Source: Procambarus clarkii (lineage: Eukaryota; Arthropoda; Malacostraca; Decapoda; Cambaridae). From it: a stretch of DNA of 64,000 nucleotides. Of this stretch, positions 9,053 through 17,910 are shown one piece after another; position 1 is the stretch's first letter, and each line of letters starts with the position of its first letter. The position numbers and the translations under genes are program-made. The stretch spans positions 11,965,112 through 12,029,111 of the forward strand of contig NC_091173.1 in NCBI RefSeq assembly GCF_040958095.1. Reading direction: 5' to 3'. The notes below the pieces were generated by a model that was not told where the DNA came from, did no database searches, and saw nothing but the letters and a program-made list of their open reading frames with translations.

Positions 9053-9960
9053 TTGGGGAGCGCCACTCATCCTGTGTGTGGACACACCGCCATATAGACA
9101 GTATTGGGCAGCGTCACTCATCCTGTGAGTGGACACACCGCCATATAGACAGTATTGGGCAGCGTCACTCATCCTGTGAGTGGACACACCGCCATAGTGA
9201 CAGTATTGGGCAGCGTCACTCATCTTGTGAGTGAACACACCGCCATAGTGACAGTATTGGGCAGCGTCACTCATCCTGTGAGTGGACACACCGCCATAGT
9301 GACAGTATTGGGCAGCGTCACTCATCCTGTGAGTGGACACACCGCCATAGTGACAGTATTGGGCAGCGCCACTCATCTTGTGAATGGACATACCGCCATA
9401 GTGACAGTATTGGGCAGCGCCACTCATCTTGTGAGTGGTCACACCGCCATAGTGACAGTATTGGGCAGCGCCACTCATCCTGTGAGTGGACACACCGCCA
9501 TAGTGACAGTATTGGGCAGCGCCACTCATCCTGTGAGTGGACACACCGCCATAGTGACAGTATTGGGCAGCGCCACTCATCCTGTGAGTGGACACACCGC
9601 CATAGTGACAGTATTGGGCAGCGCCACTCATCCTGTGAGTGGACACACCGCCATAGTGACAGTATTGGGCAGCGCCACTCATCCTGTGAGTGGACACACC
9701 GCCATAGTGACAGTATTGGGCAGCGCTACTCATCCTGTGAGTGGACACACCGCCATAGTGACAGTATTGGGCAGCGCCACTCATCCTGTGAGTGGACACA
9801 CCACCATAGTGACAGTATTGGGCAGCGCCACTCATCCTGTGAGTGGACACACCGCCATAGTGACAGTATTGGGCAGCGCCACTCATCCTGTGAGTGGACA
9901 CACCGCCATAGTGACAGTATTGGGCAGCGCCACTCATCCTGTGAGTGGACACACCGCCAT
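9053..9960. repeat. 51-bp minisatellite, about 17.8 copies
   Basis: The unit runs GGGCAGCGCCACTCATCCTG, TGAGTGGACACACCGCCATA, GTGACAGTATT. Each unit holds the hairpin CCACTCA-TCCTG-TGAGTGG. Because 51 is a multiple of 3, long open frames arise on both strands; they are not evidence of a protein. The first units carry a TATAGA variant and the middle units are nearly identical, a typical pattern of array expansion. The flank ATTTTGCCCCGAGGGGCGAG and the unit itself resemble a retroelement 3' UTR. Confidence 0.95.
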
Positions 9961-10025
9961 AACAGCATGTACAACACTCTCCAATAGGAAGCAATCGCGC
10001 TGGGTTGTTCATCCTGTCACGGTTG

Positions 10026-10136
10026 TTATCGATTCAGCTACTCGGAACAAGTTCCAAGTAGCACGGGCTACTTGGAAATGTGAGCCCGTTGTGGACTTAC
10101 CTGGCTCAAGAGCGGTGCTGAGTGTGATCTGTCCTG
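10026..10136 (-). mobile_element. Short retroposon, family R2 (GTAGCACGGGCTA)
   Basis: Reverse complement of an element reading CCAGGTAAGTCCAC, then GGGCTCACCATAGCCCGTGC, TACTTGGAACTTGTTCCGAG and an (AAC)n tail. Other copies: 20363, 21188, 22342 and 24197. Confidence 0.65.
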
Positions 10137-10166
10137 TCACGTGGTTGCATCCTGGGGAAAGGTCAT

Positions 10167-10318
10167 TGATTGATGAAGATTAAGCCACCCAAAAGGTGGC
10201 ACGGGCATGAATATCCCGTAAGTGGTGGCCCTTGTGAGCCATTATCAGTATCAATAGATGATACTGGAGATCTGTGGAGGTGCGACTGCATCCTGCGTGA
10301 CGGGAGATGTCTCCCGCG
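10167..10318 (-). mobile_element. R1 retroposon
   Basis: Near-complete R1 copy, from ATTGATTGATGAAGATTAAG to GACGGGAGATGTCTCCCG. Confidence 0.7.
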
Positions 10319-10569
10319 GGAAAGGTCAGTGGGCCGACCTAGCCGGACCTTGACTCAAGTCCCAGACAACGGAAATAAACTAAAAATTGAACCAGACCTT
10401 GATCAGTTTAACCCCGGGACCTGTAGCGCTCCTAAGTTACATTTCTAAAGCACATATGATTCACATTTAGGATGTGGCGAGTTCCAACATCAAGTTTCAG
10501 ATACGAGTTCTGTTGATTGTAAACGGGAAACTTTCGTTAGACAGGAACATAAGTAACATGATCAAATTT

Positions 10570-10692
10570 GATAGTTTAGTTCATTTAGCACCCCATTCTC
10601 ATCTTTTTGGCGGTAGTGGATAGGGTTACAGAGGCACATCATGGGCTCAGGGACTGAACACCACAATTCATTTAGCTAAGCAAGTTACAATC
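10570..10692 (-). mobile_element. LINE 3' UTR fragment, copy B
   Basis: Counterpart of 5237-5365 with the same ends; it has lost the TTATG of ATTTATTATG. Confidence 0.75.
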
Positions 10693-10717
10693 GTGAATTT
10701 GATATATGGGCGCCTTC

Positions 10718-10792
10718 ACGGGCCTGGCCTCTCCGGGTGTGACTCCTGCTTTGGGCGCAGGAATCACACAGGGATTACATCCCAGACAACCT
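10718..10792 (+). pseudogene. tRNA-Pro relic with a folded-back D arm (copy B)
   Basis: Same structure as the relic at 5388, including TGTGACTCCTGC-TTTGGGC-GCAGGAATCACA, so the foldback form predates the duplication. Confidence 0.6.
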
Positions 10793-10870
10793 TTTACCTG
10801 TTTTGTCAATTAGAAACTTTGTCCTTCGAAAGTAAAAAAGAAATTTATTGAAGTGATCCATGCAAGTCCA

Positions 10871-11061
10871 TGGCCCGTTGGTCTAGTGGTGTGATTCTCG
10901 CTAACTCGATTCTTCGCGGCAGGGGATCGTATTCCAGGGACCATAGGATTAAGGACTTGCCCGAAACGCTACGCGTACTAGTGGCTGTACAAGAATGTAA
11001 CAACTCTTGTATATATCTCAAAAAAAAAAAAAAAAAAAAAAAACTCCAAAAGAACAGGCCG
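10871..11061 (+). pseudogene. tRNA-Pro relic interrupted by a SINE
   Basis: The 5' half GGCCCGTTGGTCTAGTGGTG, TGATTCTCGCT (10871-10903) is followed by a SINE 3' portion (about 10904-11043: GGGATCGTATTCCAGG, CTTGCCCGAAACGCTACGCG, GGCTGTACAAGAATGTAAC and a 24-A tail), then CTCCAAAAGAACAGGCC. The unsplit homologue is 5543-5592. The tRNA head of the SINE is almost absent, so the insertion is 5'-truncated. Confidence 0.75.
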
Positions 11062-11130
11062 GGTACATATTTTACAATTAGTATTGCGCGTAGAAGGAGA
11101 AATATACTAAACTGAACCTTAAATGCCTGT

Positions 11131-11202
11131 GGCCTGTTGGTCTAGGGGTATGATTCCTGCTTTGGGTGCAGGAGGTCCCGGGTTCAAATCCCGGACAGGC
11201 CC
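11131..11202 (+). tRNA. tRNA-Pro (TGG)
   Basis: Full 72-nt TGG gene, last of the cluster. TTTTT terminator at 11209-11213. It occupies the place that the AGG gene at 5667 holds in copy A. Confidence 0.96.
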
Positions 11203-11540
11203 ACTTACTTTTTATTTTTGTATATAAACTCATTATAAAATCTCATTATATACGCATAATAAAACCGCGGCCTACTGGTTTAGTCCAGAGAGAGACAGCC
11301 ATTCACAGTTCATGACTAATGGAAGGCAGGTGATGGTCTGCAGTAGGCTAATATATATTATATACTATATATTAGCACTGTGTCTTGGGCTATCCACTCC
11401 CCCTATATATATGTACCTAAGCCATGCAACTTCACCATTGTAATCACTGTTATCAACTTATATCATAATTAACCGCAAATTTTGCTACAATGTACCTATT
11501 AATAATCTTCAAATTTTACTACAATGTACTTATTAATATG

Positions 11541-11665
11541 AAGACCAAACCACACACCAGAAGATGAGGAGGCGACGACGTTTCGGCCCGACCTAGACCA
11601 TTATGAAGTCGATTGTCGACTTGATAATGGTCCAGGACGGACCGTAACGTCAATTAATTTCAATG
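11541..11665. mobile_element. Head-to-head GACGTTTCGG repeat (Penelope-like end?)
   Basis: Two 36-base arms (11577-11612 and 11616-11651) are inverted copies with five mismatches around a 3-base centre. They contain GGTCCAGGACGGACC followed by GTAAC or, in the other arm's complement, GAAAC. The family recurs at 21762, 47793 and 51533 and is normally bordered by a CCACACACCAGAAG-like motif. Assignment to Penelope-like elements is from memory and uncertain. Confidence 0.5.
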
Positions 11666-11825
11666 TCATGTTTGGGAGTTGAGGCGAAGTTGTTTTTCAG
11701 CGTGATTATACCCAGGTGGTGGTCAGGTCATCAAACATCATTTTAGATCAGTAACTGTTGTCGGGGCTTTTGTTAATAGTTGGCAAATGTAATCAATTGG
11801 TTTCTGTGTTAATACTGCAGCTAAA

Positions 11826-11826
<1 letters not shown>

Positions 11827-11861
<35 letters not shown>

Positions 11862-11863
11862 TT
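11827..11863. repeat. (AAT)n microsatellite
   Basis: About 12 AAT units next to AT-rich retroposon sequence. Confidence 0.95.
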
Positions 11864-11875
11864 AATAATTTATTT

Positions 11876-12130
11876 GCAAGAATGTATTTATTTATTTATT
11901 TATGCATATACAAGAATGTACAAAGGAATGTGAGGATACAAATATGGTAATTACAGTCTTGTAAAGCCACTAGCACGCGCAGCGTTTCGGGCAGACAATG
12001 TACAATGGGTTGGTAAGCTTGCATAAGATTGGTATTTTTAAATTCATGCATAGCCACTAACACGCATAGTGTGTCGGCCAGGTCCTTAATCTAACATATC
12101 AGGTAAGATAAAAGGGTACATTGTAGCAAG
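11876..12130 (-). mobile_element. Retroposon 3' end, GCCCGAAACGC family
   Basis: The plus strand reads (ATTT)n, ACAAGAATGTAC, then TGTAAAGCCACTAGCACGCG and CAGCGTTTCGGGCAG, and a second decayed GCCACTAACACGC...GGTCCTTAATCTAAC block. Both are reverse complements of the CTTGCCCGAAACGC...AGTGGCTTTACAAG motif. The element points left. Confidence 0.65.
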
Positions 12131-12157
12131 GTTTTTTATATCAATAACTACAACACG

Positions 12158-12228
12158 TGGGGACCGGGCCGCGGGGACACTAAAAAGCCCCAAAATCATC
12201 TCAAGATAACCTCAAGATAACGTTGACA
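12158..12228 (+). mobile_element. SINE 3' fragment
   Basis: Contains GGGGACCGGGCCGCGGGGAC, CTAAAAAGCCCC and CTCAAGATAACCTCAAGATA, the 3' part of the tRNA-derived SINEs at 30019, 41407 and 44165. Confidence 0.75.
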
Positions 12229-12234
12229 GCGGTG

Positions 12235-13160
12235 ATTATACTGGTAAGGATATATGTCTTAAGTACTAATATTGGGGAAGTGGGTAGTACAAGATACAGT
12301 GAGAGTTTGAAGCACAAGGTAGGAAACTATGAGGATGAAATTAGGGACTTTTTGGTTTTACTTTTGAAAATGGCATAGGTTGGACAATTTTTTTTTTATT
12401 CATCAAGGAGTAAGTTTTAAGACTGGGCCGTTTTATTTGCATGGAATGTTTGCACAGATTTAGTCTGACTCTGAGGATATTAAAGATATATTTATTTCTG
12501 GTGTGGTGATCATGGGTTCTATTACACTTATCAAGGAAACGTCTCAGAACAAGATTTAACATTTAGGAACAAGGTTTTGTACATGTATATAGCACATGAG
12601 AATGTGTTGAGTGTATGTTTAACATGTTAAGGGACTTCAACAGAGGGGCTACCTTGAGTGTTGCTACCTCTGTTCAACAGAGGGGGCTACCTTGAGTGTT
12701 GCTACCTCTGTTCAACAGAGGGGGCTACCTTGAGTGTTGCTACCTCTGTTCAACAGAGGGGCTACCTACCTACCTACCTACCAGAGGGGCTGTAATCAGT
12801 AATCAGTAATCCATGGCAGTAGTCCTAAGAATCCCGGTTAATGTCACGATTTTAACGGTGCGCGCACGGTACGTCTTACGTACGTTAGTAGCTGAATCTT
12901 CTCTGAGTGTTGTCTGAAGACAGAATTTAGTATAGTTCTGATAGCAGATTTTTTTCTGAGTGATGATAGGCTTGAGGTAATTTGCAGTGGTTGAACACCA
13001 TACCCAGATACCGTATGTTAGATAAGGATAGATTAGTGCGTAGTGTAATGAGAGGAGAGCAGAGTGGGGAACATAATATCTGATTTTATAAAGTATACCA
13101 ACCGTTTTTTGAGACTTTTTGGCTATGTGTTGTATGTGGGTGCTGAAGTTCAGTTCAGTA
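12235..13160 (-). mobile_element. LINE reverse-transcriptase C-terminal relic
   Basis: On the minus strand 13155-12885 encodes NFSTHIQHIAKKSQKTVGIL, YKIRYYVPHSALLSLHYALI, YPYLTYG and VWCSTTANYLKPII, a typical post-RT block of non-LTR elements. 12600-12340 encodes the next block (RNKYIFNILRVRLNLCKHSM, then RPSLKTYSLMNKK). Frames are broken, and the tandem array at 12635-12775 sits between the two parts. Confidence 0.8.
12635..12775. repeat. ~39-bp tandem repeat, 3-4 copies
   Basis: Unit GGGGCTACCTTGAGTGTTGC, TACCTCTGTTCAACAGAG. It ends in a (CTAC)n run at 12762-12782. It lies inside the LINE relic and so arose after it. Confidence 0.9.
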
Positions 13161-13865
13161 TAAATAGAATAGAATATATAACAATAACGTCCAAGTAATG
13201 GAGAGGATTCGAACCGGGGTCATATTGAGGTGAAAGTTACTGGAACTCGCGAGGCGACATTTACCTTAAGACGGTGTTGTTAAACTTATTTTTAACTTAA
13301 TAAAACTACCTTCACCGACAAAGTAATATTAATGAATTATTAAGTATTTAAAATGGATGTCATTTAGAGTGCCAGAAAATTTAAAATTGCCCCTGTTCTG
13401 GTCTCTCTAAGATCCAGGTGCTTAATTTATTAATAAATGTTATATTTGCGGATTGATAGGTTTTCGTGACTAATTATGACTTTAATTACGTACGTGTTTG
13501 CATTAAACTGGGTACGAATAATACACAGTGTCTGTGGTTGTGGTGAGTCCTAGCAAGCACAACTAGGTGAATACAGGCGCGGAACCTGACGATGAGAAAC
13601 CGGGAAACCGTCTTCTTTCTGTAATTGGAGTCTATAACTATAATAATTACGACAGTGGCCGCGACAGTAGAAGAAAACGGAGGTCGGGTAAAGAGCACTA
13701 TATTTACTGGTATACTGTTCTATTTATTTTATTTATGTAATAATTTAAGATATTCTTGTGCTCTTCCCAAATTTTCAGTTTAGGCAAGTCGACAAGACTC
13801 GCATCACATGTTTTCTGATTCCATGGATGACTAACCAAGCCGCGGGAGGGAGACATTAGATGAAC
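13161..13865. other. No gene seen
   Basis: Low-complexity, moderately AT-rich DNA. Short frames only, without recognised motifs. Confidence 0.5.
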
Positions 13866-13867
13866 TT

Positions 13868-14045
13868 GTGTCTATTTATTTATTTATTTATTTATATACA
13901 AGAAGGTACATTGGGTTTGTGAGAATACATAGCATAGTATTTACAATCTTGTAAAGCCACTAATACGCGCAGCGTTTCGGGCAGGTCCTTAATCTAACAG
14001 ATAATTTTAAGTAGGTAAATTCTAGCAGAATTAATAAAATGATAA
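13868..14045 (-). mobile_element. Retroposon 3' end, GCCCGAAACGC family
   Basis: (TTTA)n, ATATACAAGAAGGTACATTG, then TCTTGTAAAGCCACTAATAC and GCAGCGTTTCGGGCAGGTCC. Minus-oriented copy of the same family as 11876. Confidence 0.7.
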
Positions 14046-14257
14046 CAGATACATTGCAAGAAAAAAAATGAGATGAGAGAGATTAGTAAGTATATTAAAG
14101 CACATTGGTATATAAAAGCTCTGATTGATTACATTGACAGCTTGATTGGTAATTTAAACAAGATCTACCTCTTGCTCCAAACTCTGTCAACCTTCAGAAT
14201 AGAATCGGGTAGCAGCACAGGGCTCTGTGCACCTACGCTTCTTAGAAAAGGATAATA

Positions 14258-14400
14258 TAATTTGCCCGAAACGCATTGCGTAATAGTGGCTTTAGGCATT
14301 GTATGTACTAGCTCTATATATCAATCCATTAATGTAACATCACTTGTATGTATGTACCTTACGAGAATAAACATATTTATTTATTTATATATAATGAGGT
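14258..14400 (+). mobile_element. Retroposon 3' end, GCCCGAAACGC family
   Basis: Plus-oriented: TTGCCCGAAACGCATTGCGT, AATAGTGGCTTTAGG, GTATGTACTAGCTCTATATA and an ATAAACATATTTATTTATTT tail. A further 3' piece of the same kind lies at 29355-29463. Confidence 0.7.
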
Positions 14401-14819
14401 ACAATGAGTTGTGTTACTGAAGGTTTTGGTGATTACACATTCTCACAAAGCATCGTACACGGAGTAAGTCCTTCAGTTACCCCATTACTCCAGAGTCATT
14501 AGGAGTAAAGTGTGTTAATCAGTTCTTTAATGTACTATTTAACCTGATAACGGAATGCTATTTTAAAGCCTTGGTATTAAAATAATAACTTAAGTTTAAT
14601 ATCTGTTTAGGACAAAGGTTCACTTGTCATTTGACTAAAAGAGTACTAAAACTTTAATAAGCCTAGATAAGTATCCAGGTGGTTTAACCAACAGGAGATG
14701 GACGCTTATTATAACCACTAGGCTCAGTTAATAAATGTATTACCTAATTAGTAGTAAAAATACACTAAGTGTACTTAGTTCTTTAATGAACTAACCTGAG
14801 GATGGGCTGTTCAGAAAAT

Positions 14820-14909
14820 GTATTATGATTACTAAAAACTCTTAAGGAAGTATTATGATTACTAAAAACTCTTAAGGAAGTATTATGATTACTAAAAACT
14901 CTTAAGGAA
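14820..14909. repeat. 30-bp tandem repeat, exactly 3 copies
   Basis: Unit GTATTATGATTACTAAAAAC, TCTTAAGGAA, three identical copies. Perfect identity means a recent expansion. Confidence 0.95.
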
Positions 14910-15595
14910 GTCACATATATTGCACACCTGACTCCGTTAAAATCACCAGGAAAAGTTGTTTATAAAAACTAATATTTCTTAAAGTCTTTAATTTAGGCCT
15001 ACCTTGACCAGCCTATGTCCTTCCCATACCCCAGTTCATTGCCCTGGGAATTTGGGCGAGGCTGGCTCCAAGCTCCTGGCCTCCGAATTTCGAGAGACAG
15101 GCACTACCTCATAGGTATTCTTGGAGAGGTACCTAGTGGTATCCAGGATATTCTCTCTCCCGATACCCCCCCTCCCTTCACTCCCCCTTCTCCTTATCCT
15201 CCACCTCTCCATCCTCGAATAGACATATATTTCCATTTATATTGAAGGGTACCCGGGTCTCTTCTCCCTCTTTCCACTTTTTGCCCTCTCTTCATCCCAA
15301 AAAATCTCTTCTCGTATCCATTTCCTCGCCTTCTCCCCTTTCGTCCTTTCCCTCGCCCCCTACTCTCCTTCTCTCAGGAAATGTATTAATATGCATTTAA
15401 ACAACTCTTAAGTTTTCTTTTTTTCCTTTATAAATTATATTTTTTTCATCCCCTTCTTCATCTGCCCCTTCTAACACTTCCAGCCCCCTCTACCCCACCC
15501 TGCATGCCCTCACCTTCCCCCCCACCCCCCCTCTCGAAACATTTTTTATTAAGACACACTAAACCTCAATGTACTCCATCTGGTCACCATTTGGT
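14910..15595. other. No gene seen; pyrimidine-rich DNA
   Basis: 15160-15540 is strongly C+T-biased on the plus strand (CCCCCCTCCC-type runs). Open frames here follow that bias and have no recognisable domain. Confidence 0.5.
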
Positions 15596-15757
15596 CCGGG
15601 AGACATCTCCCGTCACGCAGGGTGCAGTTGCGCCTCCACAGATCTCCAGTATCATCTATTGATACTGGTAATGGCTCAAAAGGGCCACCACTTACGGGCT
15701 ATTCATGCCCGTGCCACCTCTTGGGTGGCTTAATCTTCATCATCTTCATCATCATCA
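15596..15757 (+). mobile_element. R1 retroposon, plus orientation
   Basis: Starts CCGGGAGACATCTCCCGTCA and ends GGTGGCTTAATCTTCATC with a (CATCTT/CATCAT)n tail. It shows R1's 5'-to-3' direction. Confidence 0.75.
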
Positions 15758-15759
15758 CC

Positions 15760-16570
15760 TCAATGTATGGGTCTATCACCGTTCCTTTCGCAGCCCGTTC
15801 TCCAAACAGATCCAAAGTCCATTCCTTGCACCCGCCAAACCCCAGCTGTTTATGAATGAAAAACGGTTTACACACGACTCAACTGATGACGTTCGAACAC
15901 TTCCGGAACAAGTGCTTCACTGACGAATTTTGTTCGAACCACAACGCTGTAAATGCTTCACCCACGTACTACAAATAATCGCCAAGAGAACCTAAATACC
16001 TAACCTAACCTTTGCCTATATATATATAAGCACAATATGCTAATATATTATAATATTAATTTATATTTGAGAACATTTTCGTTTTGAATGAACAGCATGT
16101 AAAAATTTATGAATGAGTCGGAGGGGTCGACCGCTGGATGTAATGGACTTAGAGTCGAGGACAGGTTGCTTTCCGTCAGGGGGATGGGTGGGGGGGGGGA
16201 CGTAGAATGGAGGAATTAGAGTGGAGGAGACAGACAGACAGACATTCCCAAGCACCACCAGTACTTCCCCTAGTATAAGGTTTCTAATTTCTAAAGGTTT
16301 CTAATTTCTAAAGGTTTCTATTTACCCAAATCATCCGAGTCTATTAGACATGAATCATTGTGAAAGGAATAAGTCACAACAACGACGCTGAATAAAATTT
16401 AGCCCAAACTTTAAACGTGAAAATTAAATTAGTTGACGTTACTGTCCATTCTGGACCTTTATCAATTCGAAAATGAGCGAGGATGAGTCCTGGATATATT
16501 GAATAGGAGGGGCATTTTGTGTGTTACCGTGGGTTCGTTAATAGAGAAGACTTTCTTAACAAACATGCGG
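15760..16570. other. No gene seen
   Basis: Contains a short TCTAATTTCTAAAGGTT duplication near 16278-16320 and a G run at 16180-16200. No supported coding region. Confidence 0.45.
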
Positions 16571-16571
16571 G

Positions 16572-16672
16572 GACGAACGCACTAGTGCACGCACACAAAC
16601 ACGTGCACGTGCACACACACGTGCACGCACACAAACACGTGCACGCACACATATACGTGCACACGCACAAAA
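16572..16672. repeat. CACGTGCACG/CACACAAA repeat
   Basis: Alternating purine-pyrimidine tract of ACACGTGCACGCACACAAAC-like units. Potentially Z-DNA forming. The frames across it on both strands are artefacts of the repeat. Confidence 0.85.
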
Positions 16673-16679
16673 CATATAT

Positions 16680-17715
16680 TATGAGTAATAGGTACCTAAG
16701 TGTCCACTGGAACGGCAAAGTTGACAAGACGTATATTTGGACTTTTAAGGATTGAGAATTTAAACCACGAAAAAAAACAATTTAAGTGTAAACAAATACA
16801 TTTTTATTTGTAAAATACACACATCACAAAATGTTAATTATATGGAGTACGAGAAAAGATAAAACACCGATAACAGAATTATTAACCACCACACATACAT
16901 TAAAAGCTAATATTGTATTTGAGTGTCTAACAGTGTCTCACAGTTTTTCAGTAGCTTATAAAAATTACAATTTTTTATGGCTTAGCCAAGTGGTCGTATT
17001 TTGATAAGATGTTCAGATGAACAGCGGTGTCAATCATCCCCCTCCGGGCAAATGGGGAGATAAAATGATGAATCAACATTGATTCAGCGTCAGTCAAATA
17101 TGTTTCCCTGCTGGGATCAATAAAATATTACTAAACGAAGTATAAAACGGGTTTAAAACATTAATATGCATGCATGCACCGGATGAGTGAGCCAGGGACC
17201 AGCCACAGCCCAAAACCACTACCACACGACCTCCTAGACAGTTGAGAGGCGGGACCAAAGAGCCGGAGCTCAACCCCCTGCAAGCACAATTAGGGGAGTA
17301 CGTGACTAGATCCAAGTTGAGTTATGCAAGGAAAGAACTGTTCCCCCTAAATCCGGTTTATTAGGCTGTAGTGTCTAGGGAAACTATTAATGTGGGGTTT
17401 ACAAAATTTGTAAACCTGTGTAGCACCCTCATAAAGGGAAATCATTTTGTAAGACCTCTCGATACATGCATTAAAACACGTTCACTGCATGGCCATCCTT
17501 TATATATCCCACTGCAAATGATTCATTTATTTGCATTCTTTATTAGTTGCAAAATTGAATATGGCTTTAGAAATTACATTTATCATGTCTCTGGTAAAGC
17601 ATCCGCCTTTGACTACAGTAAAATAGATTTAATAAAAATTAAAAACATTAGGTCTTGTATATAAATTCTAATAAACCAGCATCACCACTAAGCCAAGTGA
17701 CTTGACACAACGGCA
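16680..17715. other. Mostly unassigned; one LINE-end motif
   Basis: 17240-17300 carries GAGAGGCGGGACCAAAGAGC, CGGAGCTCAACCCCC and AAGCACAATTAGG, the 3' coding end and tail of the LINE family seen at 30820 and 49690. Otherwise no support for a gene. Confidence 0.45.
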
Positions 17716-17731
17716 ATAAACTCTTTCTTCA

Positions 17732-17813
17732 AGTTCAAGTTCAAGTATGTTTATTGAGATAAAGAAATACATCTCAAAGGGATAGAGTAGCTTAGACTAT
17801 TTCTACCCCCCTT
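17732..17813 (-). mobile_element. Short retroposon with 13-bp TSD
   Basis: Bounded by AACTCTTTCTTCA at 17719-17731 and 17814-17826. On the minus strand it runs through CTACTCTATCCCTTTGAGAT and CAATAAACATAC to a (TTGAAC)n tail. It lies 85 bp beyond the stop codon of the gene at 17911, so its AATAAA could serve as that gene's poly(A) signal (inference). Confidence 0.75.
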
Positions 17814-17910
17814 AACTCTTTCTTCATGTGGGCTTGTATTTCAAATGAAAGTTTTATCTGGCAATTAGGTAAACACGTTTCTATCTCAGACGCTTGAAAT
17901 ATGTGACAAT

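Larger units (their letters stand above)
7111..11130. repeat. Direct duplication, copy B
   Basis: Homologous blocks to copy A: 7111-7455, 8707-9005, 10320-10692, 10718-10792 and 10855-11130. They appear in the same order, separated by insertions (7460-8700, the 9053-9960 minisatellite, and a SINE inside the 10871 relic). Copy A has the LINE that copy B lacks. Confidence 0.8.

Noticed and set aside
9053-9960. CRISPR-like regular repeats
   Set aside because: The whole 51-bp unit is repeated head to tail with no unique spacers, and the context is a eukaryotic nuclear genome.
9050-10183. 320- and 342-codon frames on opposite strands with 17-residue repeats
   Set aside because: Both come from a 51-bp non-coding minisatellite whose period is divisible by three.
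16519-16755. Frame with HVHAHKHVHVHTHV
   Set aside because: Translation of the CACGTGCACG repeat.
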